DNA from: Actinernus sp. WN-2022
Lineage: Eukaryota > Cnidaria > Anthozoa > Actiniaria > Actinernidae
Length of the DNA stretch: 64,000 bases
Direction of reading: 5' to 3'
Assembly: GCA_030867875.1 (NCBI GenBank)
Contig: JAOWCC010001589.1
Location: forward strand, 85,707,537-85,771,536
Made by a program: the position numbers and the translations under genes. This document shows, piece after piece, positions 45,880 through 55,099 of the stretch. Each line of letters starts with the position of its first letter. Position 1 is the stretch's first letter. A model generated the notes under the pieces. The model was not told the origin of the DNA, did not search any database, and saw only the letters and a program-made list of their open reading frames with translations.

Positions 45880-47965
45880 CTAAATTTAATTATGGAATTT
45901 AATTATGTTTAGTTCTTTGAAAATAGGATCAGTGTGAGCATCAAATTTAGTCTTCATTAGGATTTTAATGACACGTTTTTGAAGTAGTACTATACGACGA
46001 AGATTGGATGGGTAAGTAGAGACTCAGACTAAATTACAATATTGAAGGTAAGGATAAATCATTGCATAATACAGTGTACGTAAAGACGTTTTGGAAAGGT
46101 AAAAACTAGATTTAAAAATTATTCCTACAGATTTCGATATTATGTTGGCTATATGAGAGATATATGGTTTCCAAGATAAATGTTCATCTAGTATTACCCC
46201 TAGAAACATGGTTTCTTTTACTTGATCAATTCTCTGGTTGTTTATAACCAACTGAATATTATGACATTGCCTATTTTGTCTTGGCTTAAATACCATGAAT
46301 TTTGTCTTTGTTAAATTCAATGAGAGTTTATTTGCCTTGAACCAATCTGATAATTTGTTTATTTTAGCATTCAGAGTATTGATCAGGTAAACAGGGTCTT
46401 TGTGCGATAAAAATATATTCGTGTCATCAGCAAATAGAATAAGCTCTAATACATTAGAAACATTATTTAAGTCATTGATGTACAATAAAAATAATAGAGG
46501 ACCAAGAATTGAGCCTGGGGCACCCCACAGCGAATCTTTTTAGGAGAAGAGCAGCGCTCATTAAACTGAACGAATTGTGTTCTGTTGGAAAAGTAACTTT
46601 TAATCCAATCTAATGCTATGCCACGAATACCGTAATGTTCAAGTTTGTCAAAAAGAATGCTGTAATTAACAGTGTCGAAGGCTTTCGATAAATCTAGAAA
46701 AATTCCAATAGCAATTTCTTTACGATCAATTGCAGATGAAATTTTATCATATATGTCGATCAAAGCAAGCGCAGTAGAGTGATTTTTTCTGAAACCGAAC
46801 TGATTATCATTTAAAATATTACATTTATTAACGCATATCAATAGGCGGTTATAAATTACTCTTTCCAAAAATTTAGAGAAGCTTGGTAGAATTGAGACTG
46901 GTCTATAATTGGTTAGCCTGAATTTCAGCCGTCTCCTCTGGTTCGTTCCTCCCGAGAGAGACGTCTGAATCCAATAGCCGATAATGCCGTCCAGTGACGT
47001 CACTACCAGAAAACCTGTTAGTGATCTTTGATTGGTTCATATTCTATAATTTCACATAATTATCATAATTATCAGCCGAGAAGACGGCAGGATTCACTTT
47101 GGACTCGCAATTGTTGATCGTTGAGTTTCAGTGGAGTGATTGTCTTTGGCAAAGACCTCGAATTCGTAAGGAAAACATCTGGAAATGGATTGAAAGTGTC
47201 CTGCACAATAACCGGCCGACTGTCCTGTAAACATGTACATTTTATCGCGTCGCGTCCGCGGGGTTGTTGATAATCGATTATTTGTTCACACTCGCAGTGG
47301 TAAAGAATGTCACTACTCTCTTCAAGGAAGAGTCTTCGTATTTCTTCGAAAATTCTCCATTATCCTTTCATGTTTTTCTACTTTTCTGTTGCATCATTTA
47401 CATAGGTAATATCTCGTAGCTGTGTCGATTCGAACGGCAGATCGCGAGACATGTACAAAGATCAACGGAAAGACAAAGATCAACTGTACTTTGCCTCCAA
47501 ATATAATATAACGATTTGTTGCTTTGAAAAGGTTTTCACAACATAAGAGGCACTTGAGAAGCAAATGGGATGGCTTTTATTTTGGCCGGCATGATCTCAA
47601 ATAATTTCTCAAGGCGAGCAATGGCTTTGTTTTTGTGACCCACGAACTCTTACTACCGCCGTGACAGTTTTATTTGCATAAATTAAATTGTTAATCCGCC
47701 TTGACGTCACTGGACAGCATTATCGGCTATTGGATTCAGACGTCTCTCTCGGGAGGAACGAACTAGAGGAGACGGCTGAAATTCAGGCTAATAATTGGTG
47801 AACAAATATTGATTATCAGCTTTAAAAAGAGGAATCACGCGAGCAATTTTCATTTCATCAGGAACAATACCATGACTAATGGCTAAATTGATAATGTGAG
47901 TCAAGGGTTCAGAAATATCAATAGATTGTTTTATTATAGTCATTGGTATGTTGTCATATTATTAT
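45880..47965 (-). mobile_element. LINE reverse transcriptase, split by a DNA element
   Basis: Transcript order: 47960-47800 (LTHIINLAISHGIVPDEMKI, ARVIPLFKADNQ), then after the insertion 46913-46490 (NYRPVSILPSFSKFLERVIY, FGFRKNHSTALALI, FLDLSKAFDTVNYSILFDKL, RCGVPQ) and 46485-46024 (FADDTN catalytic motif, FLGVILDEHLSWKPYISHIA). One frameshift lies at about 46500. The 5' part and endonuclease are missing. Confidence 0.9.
46914..47790. mobile_element. MULE-like non-autonomous DNA element with 9-bp target-site duplication
   Basis: 877 bp with TIRs of about 85 bp (tagcctgaatttcagccgtc ... inverse at the right end) inside the LINE. The target duplication ATAATTGGT stands at 46905-46913 and 47791-47799, and removing one copy restores LINE continuity. 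A 9-bp duplication plus long TIRs fits Mutator-like elements. No transposase. Confidence 0.85.
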
Positions 47966-48167
47966 TATTATCTGAAATGCAAATTTGTTTTGAGCTAGAA
48001 TCCATAGACAAAACATTGTTGGCAACAGCACTCGTACTGGTTTGTTTTTAAGATCTAAAACCTCCCCACCGCAATTTTAGATCCGGCGATTTTAAAGTTT
48101 TTTCGCGCTCGAAGAATTGTGGGTAAAATTACCAGCTGCCATCTTGTAACAGCAACAGCAACAGCAC

Positions 48168-48382
48168 TCAGAATCCATGTTATATTTTCTGAATAATGAT
48201 GAATAAAAAAACCCTAAAAATCAGAATCCATGTTATAATTTCTGAATAATGATGATTCAAAAAAAAGTTAATAATCAAATCCGTATTATGGTTTCCATAT
48301 TATAGATTTTTACGTGAGGTGTTTGTATCATTGCGAGGGATCGGGGTTTTGGTACTATTTTATGGTTCCCACATAATAGAAT
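48168..48382. repeat. Left terminal inverted repeat of the Polinton-like element
   Basis: Starts tcagaatccatgttatattt. A 36-bp subunit (cagaatccatgttataattt...) is present twice in tandem at the outer end. Matches 59484-59700 inverted with a few indels. Confidence 0.93.
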
Positions 48383-48549
48383 CCTTATATTGAATCCATG
48401 TATTGCGTGACATTATCGGGAAAACTGGAAGTCGATGATAGAACGGGGCTTTCCCTATGAAATGAGTTATCGAATCTCTATTGTTTTCAGGTCATATGAT
48501 TATCATGTGATGTCGGGTGATCTTACGACTATATATTCAATGTTCGTTT

Positions 48550-48605
48550 TTGAAGTAAAGTTTGTTAGTAAAGTTTGTTAGTAAAGCTTGTGAGTAAAGT
48601 TTGTC
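48550..48605. repeat. Short degenerate tandem repeat (agtaaagtttgttagt)
   Basis: About four 14-16-bp units abutting the tRNA-Asp-like fragment. Confidence 0.8.
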
Positions 48606-48664
48606 ATCGAACCCGGATCTTCTACATGACAAGCAGATATTCTTCCACTAAACTATAGATGGTT
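48606..48664 (-). pseudogene. tRNA-Asp (GTC)-like fragment inside the Polinton-like element
   Basis: The minus strand reads TATAGTTTAGTGG, then an anticodon arm TCTGC-TTGTCAT-GTAGA with anticodon GTC, then CCGGGTTCGAT. After the T loop the T-stem 3' strand and acceptor are missing and the sequence turns into the short tandem repeat, so it cannot make a normal tRNA. Confidence 0.5.
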
Positions 48665-48777
48665 ATTTTTACAGTCAATGAGATGAAAAAGGGGGGTCCT
48701 GTCAGAGGTGAAGTCTGTGATAACCTTTTTCGTTCGGACTGTAATATTAGTATATTCATTTTTGTCTTTAAGTGCAT

Positions 48778-49730
48778 TTAAATATTTTTTAGATCCTTTA
48801 TTGGTACCCAACTGTTAAAATCATCACTATAGCCTTTCCATTTGACTAAAGCCTGTTTCTTTTTGTAGTCTCTTTTAATTACCTTATCAATACGGAAAAC
48901 ATCTTGTTTAGCTTTCAATAATTCAGGTTCGTAGAAAGATCCTTTTATTTCCTCACCATTCGAGTCTTTTAGCTTATATGTAATAGGGTTTGTATATTGA
49001 ATTTTATCAACTGTAAATACTTCTTCAGTCCAATTAGGGGATACCCTTTATCAAATGTTTTTCTTTTATATTTGTTTATCCTTACCCTATCACCAACTTT
49101 GAATTTTGGTTTTGATGATAATGACTCCACATCACCATATAAATTGAAATAAACAATTCTTTCATTCTTCTTTTTACTAGCTTCGATAGGTGTCATTTTG
49201 ATGCTTGAATGTTTTGTACTATTGTATTCTTTTACCAATTTAGGTAACATGTCGAAGTACATAGTATTACCTTGAACGGTAAATTGTTTCCACATTTTAT
49301 TCTTCATTGTACGGTTCCATCTTTCAACTACAGATGACTTCTCTTCATTTTCGGTTGAGTATAATATTATGTTATGCTTGTCTAACAGCTCTTTCAAACG
49401 TTTGTTATAAAACTCAGAACCTTATCAGTCCATAGATACTCTGGTTTTCTACCTTCTTTGAATATTGTTTTAAACACCTCAGTAACTGTCTCACCTTTTT
49501 TGTCTTTTAATGGCTCAATACATCCATATTTACTAAATACACAATTACCATAAGAAGATACTTATATCCTTTATTCCATTTACTGAATTGTTACATTTCA
49601 ACTAGATCAGCAGCCCATATTTCATCAATATGATTAACAATTACACGCCGTCGAGTAAAATTACACTTTATAGGTTTATGTAATTCATCTGCTAATTGTT
49701 GTTGCCAGTTTATATTACTATTACTCGACG
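48778..49730 (-). pseudogene. Polinton integrase with C-terminal chromodomain, frameshifted
   Basis: Retroviral-type DDE integrase that inserts the element. From the 5' side (49730) come HKPIKCNFTRR, DEIWAADLVEM (first catalytic D), then the frame at 49397-48969 with SVVERWNRTMKNKMW (catalytic E) and KFKVGDRVRINKYKRK. After another frame change near 49045 it continues with NWTEEVFTVDKIQYT and a chromodomain-like end (ALVKWKGYSDDFNSW) to a stop at 48778. At least three breaks, including stops near 49600-49400. It is the outermost minus-strand gene. Confidence 0.85.
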
Positions 49731-49759
49731 CCCTTTTCCGTTTTTTACTGGCTTACTCT

Positions 49760-50497
49760 TTTTTTTATTCCCCATTCCTAGCTTTGCCTTAGTAGCAATA
49801 GCATTCCTTGCTAAAGCATGACCCCACTGTCTTTCGCTCCATGGGATAGCATCTAATGCCTTAACCATCTTTTATCAGTCTTGTTTTTACATTTGACATC
49901 ATCTTTACAAATAGAATAAGCAACCTCATGCTGCATACTCACAGCATCAGTTTTACCAGTAGGTTTTTGATATATTTCCAAGATATTCCCATTATCGTCC
50001 CATTTTACTTGTTTTTTGTAATGGATTTCCAGGACCTGTGAATTTATGTCCAGGTAAAGTGAAGCCTTTTTCCGGTGCTACTTTTAATATGGCTTTGTGA
50101 ATATCTAACTTACCACCACGAACCTGATAGATGCCTGATCCAATAAGACCTGACCTTCTTTTTGAATGAAGTCAGCTGCTTTACTACGAGCCTTTTTGGC
50201 TAATGAATTCATAGCACCTTTGAAAGTGTTGAAACAATTTTACCACTTCCAGGAAGCATCGACAAGGCAGCAGCTCCAGCCATTAACGGTAACCCAGCAG
50301 AAATCATTAATGCTCCTGGTAACATACTGCCACCCTGCTTAATTATCTGTAGCTTTGACAAACTTACTCTTAGTTATTCCACATGAAACACAAACGCATT
50401 TCAACATAAGTCTTCCATTTTTAGCTTTTTCATATCTCTCACTAACTGGAACACAACCAGTTACTTTCCTTTCTTTAACGCAATATGAATTAACCAT
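49760..50497 (-). pseudogene. Capsid-associated protein with zinc ribbon and phospholipase A2-like domain, frameshifted
   Basis: The N-terminus from 50497 has MVNSYCVKERK and KCVCVSCGITKSKFVK (Cys pairs, DUF5679-like ribbon). A Gly/Ala-rich hydrophobic stretch follows (near 50340-50260, out of frame), then GHKFTGPGNPLQ (50045-50025, calcium-loop-like GPGN) and MQHEVAYSICKDD (49936 on, the His-Asp/Glu dyad position), as in parvovirus-type PLA2 domains. It ends with LDAIPWSERQWGHALARNAI. In viruses such domains help membrane escape. At least four frame breaks. Function here is inferred from motifs only. Confidence 0.6.
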
Positions 50498-50517
50498 TTT
50501 ATATATAATATCATTAT
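50498..50517 (-). promoter_or_regulatory. Late-type promoter box of the PLA2/zinc-ribbon gene
   Basis: GATATTATATATAAA directly before the ATG at 50497. The same box precedes the genes starting at 51429 and 51973. Confidence 0.65.
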
Positions 50518-50977
50518 ACTATTTTATGAGCAAAGTGTTGTATAAGTAATTCATTGAACATAGATGGTTTAAACTTAAAGTCTAACAAGACGTCAATAGG
50601 TATTCCACCACGTGAACGTTCTAGAATATAAAATACACAATAATAACCACACATAATACTATCCATATCCTGTATTTGTGAGCTATTATACTCTATTTGT
50701 TTGTTACTAGTTTTCATGAATTTAATTACCTCTTCTGGTGGTGGTAAACCAAATGAATCGAAATATTCAATATAGCTATTATCATGGCTGTTATACACAC
50801 ATATCCAATGAGTACCATCACCTTTAAAATAGTCTTGAATGTTAATTATTAGTCTTTATTAATTTTATTAGGTAACATGCCCTTTCTGTAAGCACCAATA
50901 TAGTTAACAATCTTTAGTTTTTTCATTATGTTATCAATATCGATGTTGCTTAGGGGTTTTAGTATTGGTTTTTCCAT
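50514..50977 (-). pseudogene. Adenain-like cysteine protease, one frameshift
   Basis: Maturation protease of the adenovirus/Polinton type. The start at 50977 gives MEKPILKPLSNIDID; after a frame change near 50845 the body reads GDGTHWICVYN (catalytic His), YIEYFDSFGLPPPEEV (acidic residue) and QDMDSIMCGYYCVFYI (Gln oxyanion region and catalytic Cys). All catalytic positions are present, so only the indel breaks it. The start overlaps the end of the upstream gene by about 19 nt. Confidence 0.88.
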
Positions 50978-51429
50978 GTTCCAAAAAAAGGAGGTGGACG
51001 CCTTAAGATTGTCCCTGGAAGTACTAGCCCTTTTGCTGTCTTTTTTATTCGAACCTTTTTTAAAATTCCCATACCAATGCTATTAGATGATGGTGGTTTA
51101 CTACCTGGTAGAACAACCCCTTTACTAAAAATACCTCCCAGTAGGTTAGGAAGTAAAGAAGCTGCTAAACCGCCAAGCAAAGCTCCTAAGAACCCACCTT
51201 GTTTCATCGATTGCGTTTTACTTAGTTTAATATCTACGCCCACACCTTTTGATTTAGCTTTATGGATTTTATTTACTTGTTGCTTCGTTAACCGAATCTT
51301 ATCATTACCATAATAGTCACCAGATGATAACCTAATGGCAGTAGATGTTTTGTTTTGAACAGCTGATGCTATTTTACGTTTTTGAGTCTCAGACAACTTT
51401 AATGATGTTTCTACATAATTTGTTGGCAT
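50959..51429 (-). CDS. Putative small structural protein A (paralogue of the next gene)
   Basis: 157 residues from ATG 51429 (MPTNYVETSLKLSETQ), chosen because the promoter box ends right before it; an upstream in-frame ATG at 51465 is less likely. It has an N-terminal domain with KLSKTQSMKQGGFLGALLGG, a hydrophobic Gly/Leu/Pro segment and a basic Pro-rich tail. It shares layout and motifs (LTk.Q.nK, SKT...KQGGFLG) with 51500-51973. I recognise such pairs from cnidarian Polinton-like elements;role possibly minor capsid, unproven. The frame is intact. Confidence 0.65.
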   Translation of the reverse strand: MPTNYVETSLKLSETQKRKIASAVQNKTSTAIRLSSGDYYGNDKIRLTKQQVNKIHKAKSKGVGVDIKLSKTQSMKQGGFLGALLGGLAASLLPNLLGGIFSKGVVLPGSKPPSSNSIGMGILKKVRIKKTAKGLVLPGTILRRPPPFFGTWKNQY

Positions 51430-51449
51430 TTTATATATAATATCGTTAG
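51430..51449 (-). promoter_or_regulatory. Late-type promoter box of structural gene A
   Basis: CGATATTATATATAAA abuts the ATG at 51429. Confidence 0.65.
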
Positions 51450-51499
51450 ACAATATTACACACATTTCAATACCATTATGAAATGTTCTAACTAACTAA

Positions 51500-51973
51500 T
51501 TATAGAATTGCACCAAGTAATGGTATGTTCTTAAAAGGAGAATTAGGTCCTAGTATGAGCCCTTTACCCTTTTTTGGTCTACCTCGTTTTCTTGGTCTCC
51601 TCTTAACTCCTTTACCCTGAACTGCTTTATTGGTGGCACCACTAATAGCACCAGTAGCAGCTGCTAAACCTAATGCAGGTAGTATTTTCTTTAGAAACAT
51701 GGGGGGAACCAATTTAACTAAGTTACCCAATCCACCTAAGAATCCACCTTGCTTTGAGACATGTGTTTTACTACGTTTAAAAGATACACTTTTCATATTC
51801 TTTCTTGCTGTGATAACTTTATTATGTTGTGCTTTAGTTAGAACTAAAAAATCACGTCCTGATAGTTGATTATGACTTAACCTCAATGTAATAGGTTTCT
51901 TATTAACAAAAGCATTCTTAATTGATTCCTTTTGAGATTCAGTTAGATTTAATCCAGTTCTGGTATAGCTCAT
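51500..51973 (-). CDS. Putative small structural protein B
   Basis: 157 residues, uninterrupted. It begins MSYTRTGLNLTESQKESIKN and has RSKTHVSKQGGFLGGLGNLV, a hydrophobic Ala/Gly segment and a very basic stretch (GVKRRPRKRGRPKKGKG) like a DNA-binding core or minor capsid tail. It is paralogous to 50959-51429, with 70 bp between the genes. Exact role unknown. Confidence 0.65.
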   Translation of the reverse strand: MSYTRTGLNLTESQKESIKNAFVNKKPITLRLSHNQLSGRDFLVLTKAQHNKVITARKNMKSVSFKRSKTHVSKQGGFLGGLGNLVKLVPPMFLKKILPALGLAAATGAISGATNKAVQGKGVKRRPRKRGRPKKGKGLILGPNSPFKNIPLLGAIL

Positions 51974-51992
51974 TTATATATAATATCATCAT
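51974..51992 (-). promoter_or_regulatory. Late-type promoter box of structural gene B
   Basis: TGATATTATATATAA abuts the ATG at 51973. Confidence 0.65.
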
Positions 51993-52029
51993 TACATAAT
52001 AATTACACAATTACGTTCATTCTACCGGA

Positions 52030-52713
52030 TTATCCTTGTAGCTGCATATGTCTATCACTTAGGACAACAGCATATACATAGTAGCTGGGTACGTCAGCAT
52101 CGTTAGCTATATTCCTAAAATTACCACCTAGGGTAAATCTAACTTCAATATCAGCCATAGAAGTTTTCAGTTGCTCTGAATGTTTACTAACATCAAAATG
52201 ATGGATGGGATATAGACTCGCCCAATCTTCAGCACTGAGCTGACTACCAGTATCAGTATCTTGGTATTTGTTAACAGCTTCCATAAACATCATGTATGAT
52301 CTATTATAGTTCCTATTGGCTGGGGTAAAGTTACACTGAACCTCTCTTTCAGGATACTGTACACTATTAATTCTAACACTAATCCTAGTTAGATTTCCAT
52401 TGTCGAAGATCATATTGTTTACGCGTTGTGCATTAGCTGCTGGATGTCTGTCGCTTGACTGTAGAGCAATGAAGATATGTCTAGGCAGCTCTGATCCCGG
52501 CTGTGTTGTTATCCTCAAGGTGGGATTAGTTTCAACAGCTTGAAACATAGTTCTGTATACGCGCACCTGTTCGAAATACAAATCTTTTATGTAGCCACTC
52601 ACTAATTTAGCATTAAGAGCTGCTTGTATTTCCAATGAAGGGAAAACCTTGGGCATGCATAGGGAAAGGTGGGCAATTTTAAACTTACCAACAGGTGCAG
52701 CATTAGCTTTCAT
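52030..52713 (-). CDS. C-terminal part of a double-jelly-roll-type major capsid protein
   Basis: 227 residues. KFKIAHLSLCMPKVFPSLEI, the pattern LPRHIFIALQSSDRHPA and a terminal YVYAVVLSDRHMQLQG resemble the second half of Polinton/adintovirus capsid proteins (F54H12.2-like). The usual first half (about 200 or more residues) is missing. Its ATG overlaps the ATG of the divergent gene, and no promoter box precedes it, so it is probably a deletion remnant. Confidence 0.65.
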   Translation of the reverse strand: MKANAAPVGKFKIAHLSLCMPKVFPSLEIQAALNAKLVSGYIKDLYFEQVRVYRTMFQAVETNPTLRITTQPGSELPRHIFIALQSSDRHPAANAQRVNNMIFDNGNLTRISVRINSVQYPEREVQCNFTPANRNYNRSYMMFMEAVNKYQDTDTGSQLSAEDWASLYPIHHFDVSKHSEQLKTSMADIEVRFTLGGNFRNIANDADVPSYYVYAVVLSDRHMQLQG

Positions 52714-53146
52714 GATGTTTTTTTTTAATACGTTGAAAAAACTATATACTCATTATCACAAGAAGACTTGGTGTTACGCCCAGGCTCACAAACATTTTAA
52801 AAGGATTAACACAAGCTTGCATATAACATCAATTGGATTAACGAGCACGGGTGTTGGGTCTATAACACTTAACCCAATTATTCTTGGCGCTATTTCAGGA
52901 GTTGGTTTATTGTTACAAGGATTATTAAAGATAAAGAATTATAACAGGAAAATAGAAATGTGTAAATTTGCATATACGAGTTATCAAAAAGTCTTAAACA
53001 AAATACGCTCATTCTTACGTGGAGAAAATTATGATTCTGAAAAGTTCACTCTAGAATTGTATTGGTTGGACGACCAAGTAACAGACTTATGCCTATTAGT
53101 TGATCAGTATAAAGCTATTTATAATAAAATGTTTGAAACCTCCTAA
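52712..53146 (+). CDS. Two-transmembrane-segment protein (SLATT-like)
   Basis: About 144 residues from ATG 52712 (an upstream in-frame ATG at 52649 lies inside the capsid fragment). It has an amphipathic N-terminus with YAQAHKHFKRINTSLHI, two hydrophobic segments (IGLTSTGVGSITL; IILGAISGVGLLLQGLL) and a C-terminal helix with KIEMCKFAYTSYQKVLNKIR. The layout resembles SLATT domains. It overlaps the end of the VLTF3-like gene by 4 nt tail to tail. Role in the element unknown. Confidence 0.6.
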   Translation: MMFFFNTLKKLYTHYHKKTWCYAQAHKHFKRINTSLHITSIGLTSTGVGSITLNPIILGAISGVGLLLQGLLKIKNYNRKIEMCKFAYTSYQKVLNKIRSFLRGENYDSEKFTLELYWLDDQVTDLCLLVDQYKAIYNKMFETS

Positions 53147-53787
53147 ACTATAACAATCTTCCTCTTCTTCTTAACTTTCTTCTTAACTTTCTTGTTAACC
53201 TCCTTCATAAAAACATTATTATTAGTCTTTATACAGTGCCACTTATTCATTTCACAAACTTCTTTCCATAAAATTTCATATTGTTGAAGGGTTTTCTTAC
53301 CTAGTATACCTCGTTTACATCTATTCATATTAGCCTTATAATTTGGATTACAGCTTTCATAAAATTTTAATTGAAGCAGCTTATAGAATAGATAATCTAA
53401 GATTGGATATCTCTTCCGAGGTCGTTCTAATTTACTCATAGCGTTTTCTAGCTGTTTAAAACATTTGAGAATCTCTTCACGCTCAACATACCGTAAATCA
53501 AACTTTGCTAAAATATAATTATTTAAATGATATATCCAATGGTAAACAGATTTTCTCCTTATCCTATACATGTTTTCATAAAAATTAATATACGCATAAA
53601 TCATTAACAATGCCACAATTTTTACAAACATTCATACCATCATCACTACTGAATTAAAATCATACTATCACAACATGGTTCATCATTGTTAATAACATCA
53701 TAATCCACAATTTTCTCATGACAGAACCTGCAAACAACAAATCCGGCCATTTCGATGAGTCCTTTGTGTATTGCACCACAATTCATA
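53143..53787 (-). pseudogene. VLTF3-like late transcription factor, frameshifted
   Basis: The ATG at 53787 gives a zinc-binding start with VVCRFCHEK and EPCCDS. A second Cys pair (VCKNCGIV) lies in another frame at about 53625. The body at 53590-53143 has RRKSVYHWIYHLNNYI, RPRKRYPILDYLFYKLLQ and ILWKEVCEMNKWHCIKT, the pattern of poxvirus/NCLDV VLTF3 proteins. It ends in a Lys-rich tail. At least two breaks near 53655-53590. It would activate late promoters such as the shared boxes at 50498, 51430 and 51974 (inference). Confidence 0.72.
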
Positions 53788-53832
53788 CTATATATACATT
53801 ATATTAAGATTCTTTAATCAGAACATCGTAAA

Positions 53833-53853
53833 ACATACTTAAATAAATAATTA
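53833..53853 (+). promoter_or_regulatory. Early-type promoter box of the BRO gene
   Basis: ACATACTTAAATAAATAATT occurs 15 bp before the ATG at 53868 and again at 54693, 28 bp before the ATG at 54741. Confidence 0.6.
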
Positions 53854-53867
53854 TATAGTAGTATTAT

Positions 53868-54688
53868 ATGTCTTTAACTATCAAGAGATTCGAAAACAGT
53901 GATCTAGGTTTGTCTATCGATGTATACGTAGATAACGAACAAAACGTATGGTTTAAAGGGAAAGATATAGCATTAGCATTAGGTTATGAAAACACTAAAC
54001 AAGCAATAATAGACCATGCAGATGAAAAATATAAAATAGAATATATAAAATTCAAGGGTATCATTTCGCGACCCTTAGTAAAAGTTCATCCACAGACGAT
54101 TTTTATAAAAGAACCCGGCTTATACTCTCTTATCTTCGGTTCTAAGTTAGAAACTGCTAAAGTGCTTCAAGACTGGGCATTTTCTAAAGTGCTACCATCT
54201 ATTAGAAAGTATGGATATTATAGAATGTTCAACAATCCCAATACGTTAACATTTAAGATAGAAGATGAGTACGATCTACATACTAGAGTAGTAAAATATA
54301 TTAGACGCTTCTATGCTGATGTGTTAATGAACCCCGGACTAGGAGAGATTCAAGACATTCATTACAAAATAATTGGATCATATTTAAAAGGATATCAAAA
54401 AGGGCAGCCTGATCTGATTATAAACAACCTTCATTAAGAAATACAACGGATTATGTATTGAGTTTAAGACTCCTCAATGTAACGGTGTTCTATCTAATGA
54501 ACAAAAAAATCTATTAGAACGATACGAAGATAATGGTTCAAATGTATAGTTTCAAATGATTACGATCTAATAATAAGAGAGATCAACACCTACCTGAGCG
54601 ATATTAGATTAAAATGTAAATACTGTAAAAGAAAACTATTAACAAAGAAAACACTAAAAAATCATATAAAATATTTTCATAAAATTAT
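53868..54688 (+). pseudogene. BRO-N / VRR-NUC-like nuclease / zinc-finger protein, frameshifted
   Basis: Residues 1-105 are a BRO-N domain (VWFKGKDIALALGYENTKQA, EPGLYSLIFGSKLETAKVLQ, WAFSKVLPSIRKYGYY). From about residue 135 comes a restriction-type nuclease with DLHTRVVKYIRRFY, KGYQKGQPDLIINN (catalytic PD) and, after a frame change near 54435, GLCIEFKTPQCNG (catalytic E.K). The last part, in yet another frame after 54550, ends with a C2H2 finger (CKYCKRKLLTKKTLKNHIKY) and stops at 54688. Likely a DNA-binding and cleaving protein of the element. Confidence 0.8.
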
Positions 54689-54692
54689 TTAA

Positions 54693-54713
54693 ACATACTT
54701 AAATAAATAATTA
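54693..54713 (+). promoter_or_regulatory. Early-type promoter box of the AT-hook gene
   Basis: Second copy of CATACTTAAATAAATAAT, located between the BRO gene stop and the next ATG. Confidence 0.6.
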
Positions 54714-54740
54714 GTACTATAGTACTATTATTATATAATT

Positions 54741-55047
54741 ATGTCCGATTCTAATTCTGAAATTGAAATTGAAACCCCCAAAAAGAAGTCAGATACAGAC
54801 GCACCAAAAAGACCCAGAGGGAAGGCCACGTAAACCAAAACCACCAAAAGAACCAAAGAAGAAATACATACCAACTGGTAGACCTAGAATATACGATAGT
54901 ATTGAAGCCGCTAAACAAGCTCAAAAACAACAAGTAAAAGTGTTTATGGATACTGATAAATGGCACTGTGAACACTGCAACAAAGACTGTCACGTAGTAT
55001 CAAAAGCAAAGCATCTTTCGAGCAAAAAAACATTTAAAAAATATTAA
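54741..55047 (+). pseudogene. AT-hook / zinc-finger protein, one frameshift
   Basis: MSDSNSEIEIETPKKKSD from 54741, then a frame change near 54830 into RPRKPKPPKEPKKKYIPTG (AT-hook-like, basic) and a C-terminal WHCEHCNKDCHVVSKAKH finger. About 100 residues. Probably a small DNA-binding protein; the family is not recognised. Confidence 0.6.
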
Positions 55048-55099
55048 TTAATTAATTAAACATTAAAAGTACTTTAAAAATTAGACTATATAATAATTA

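Noticed and set aside
52649..52712. Upstream ATG for the plus-strand membrane protein
   Set aside because: The extra 21 residues are the antisense of the capsid fragment and have no membrane-protein character.
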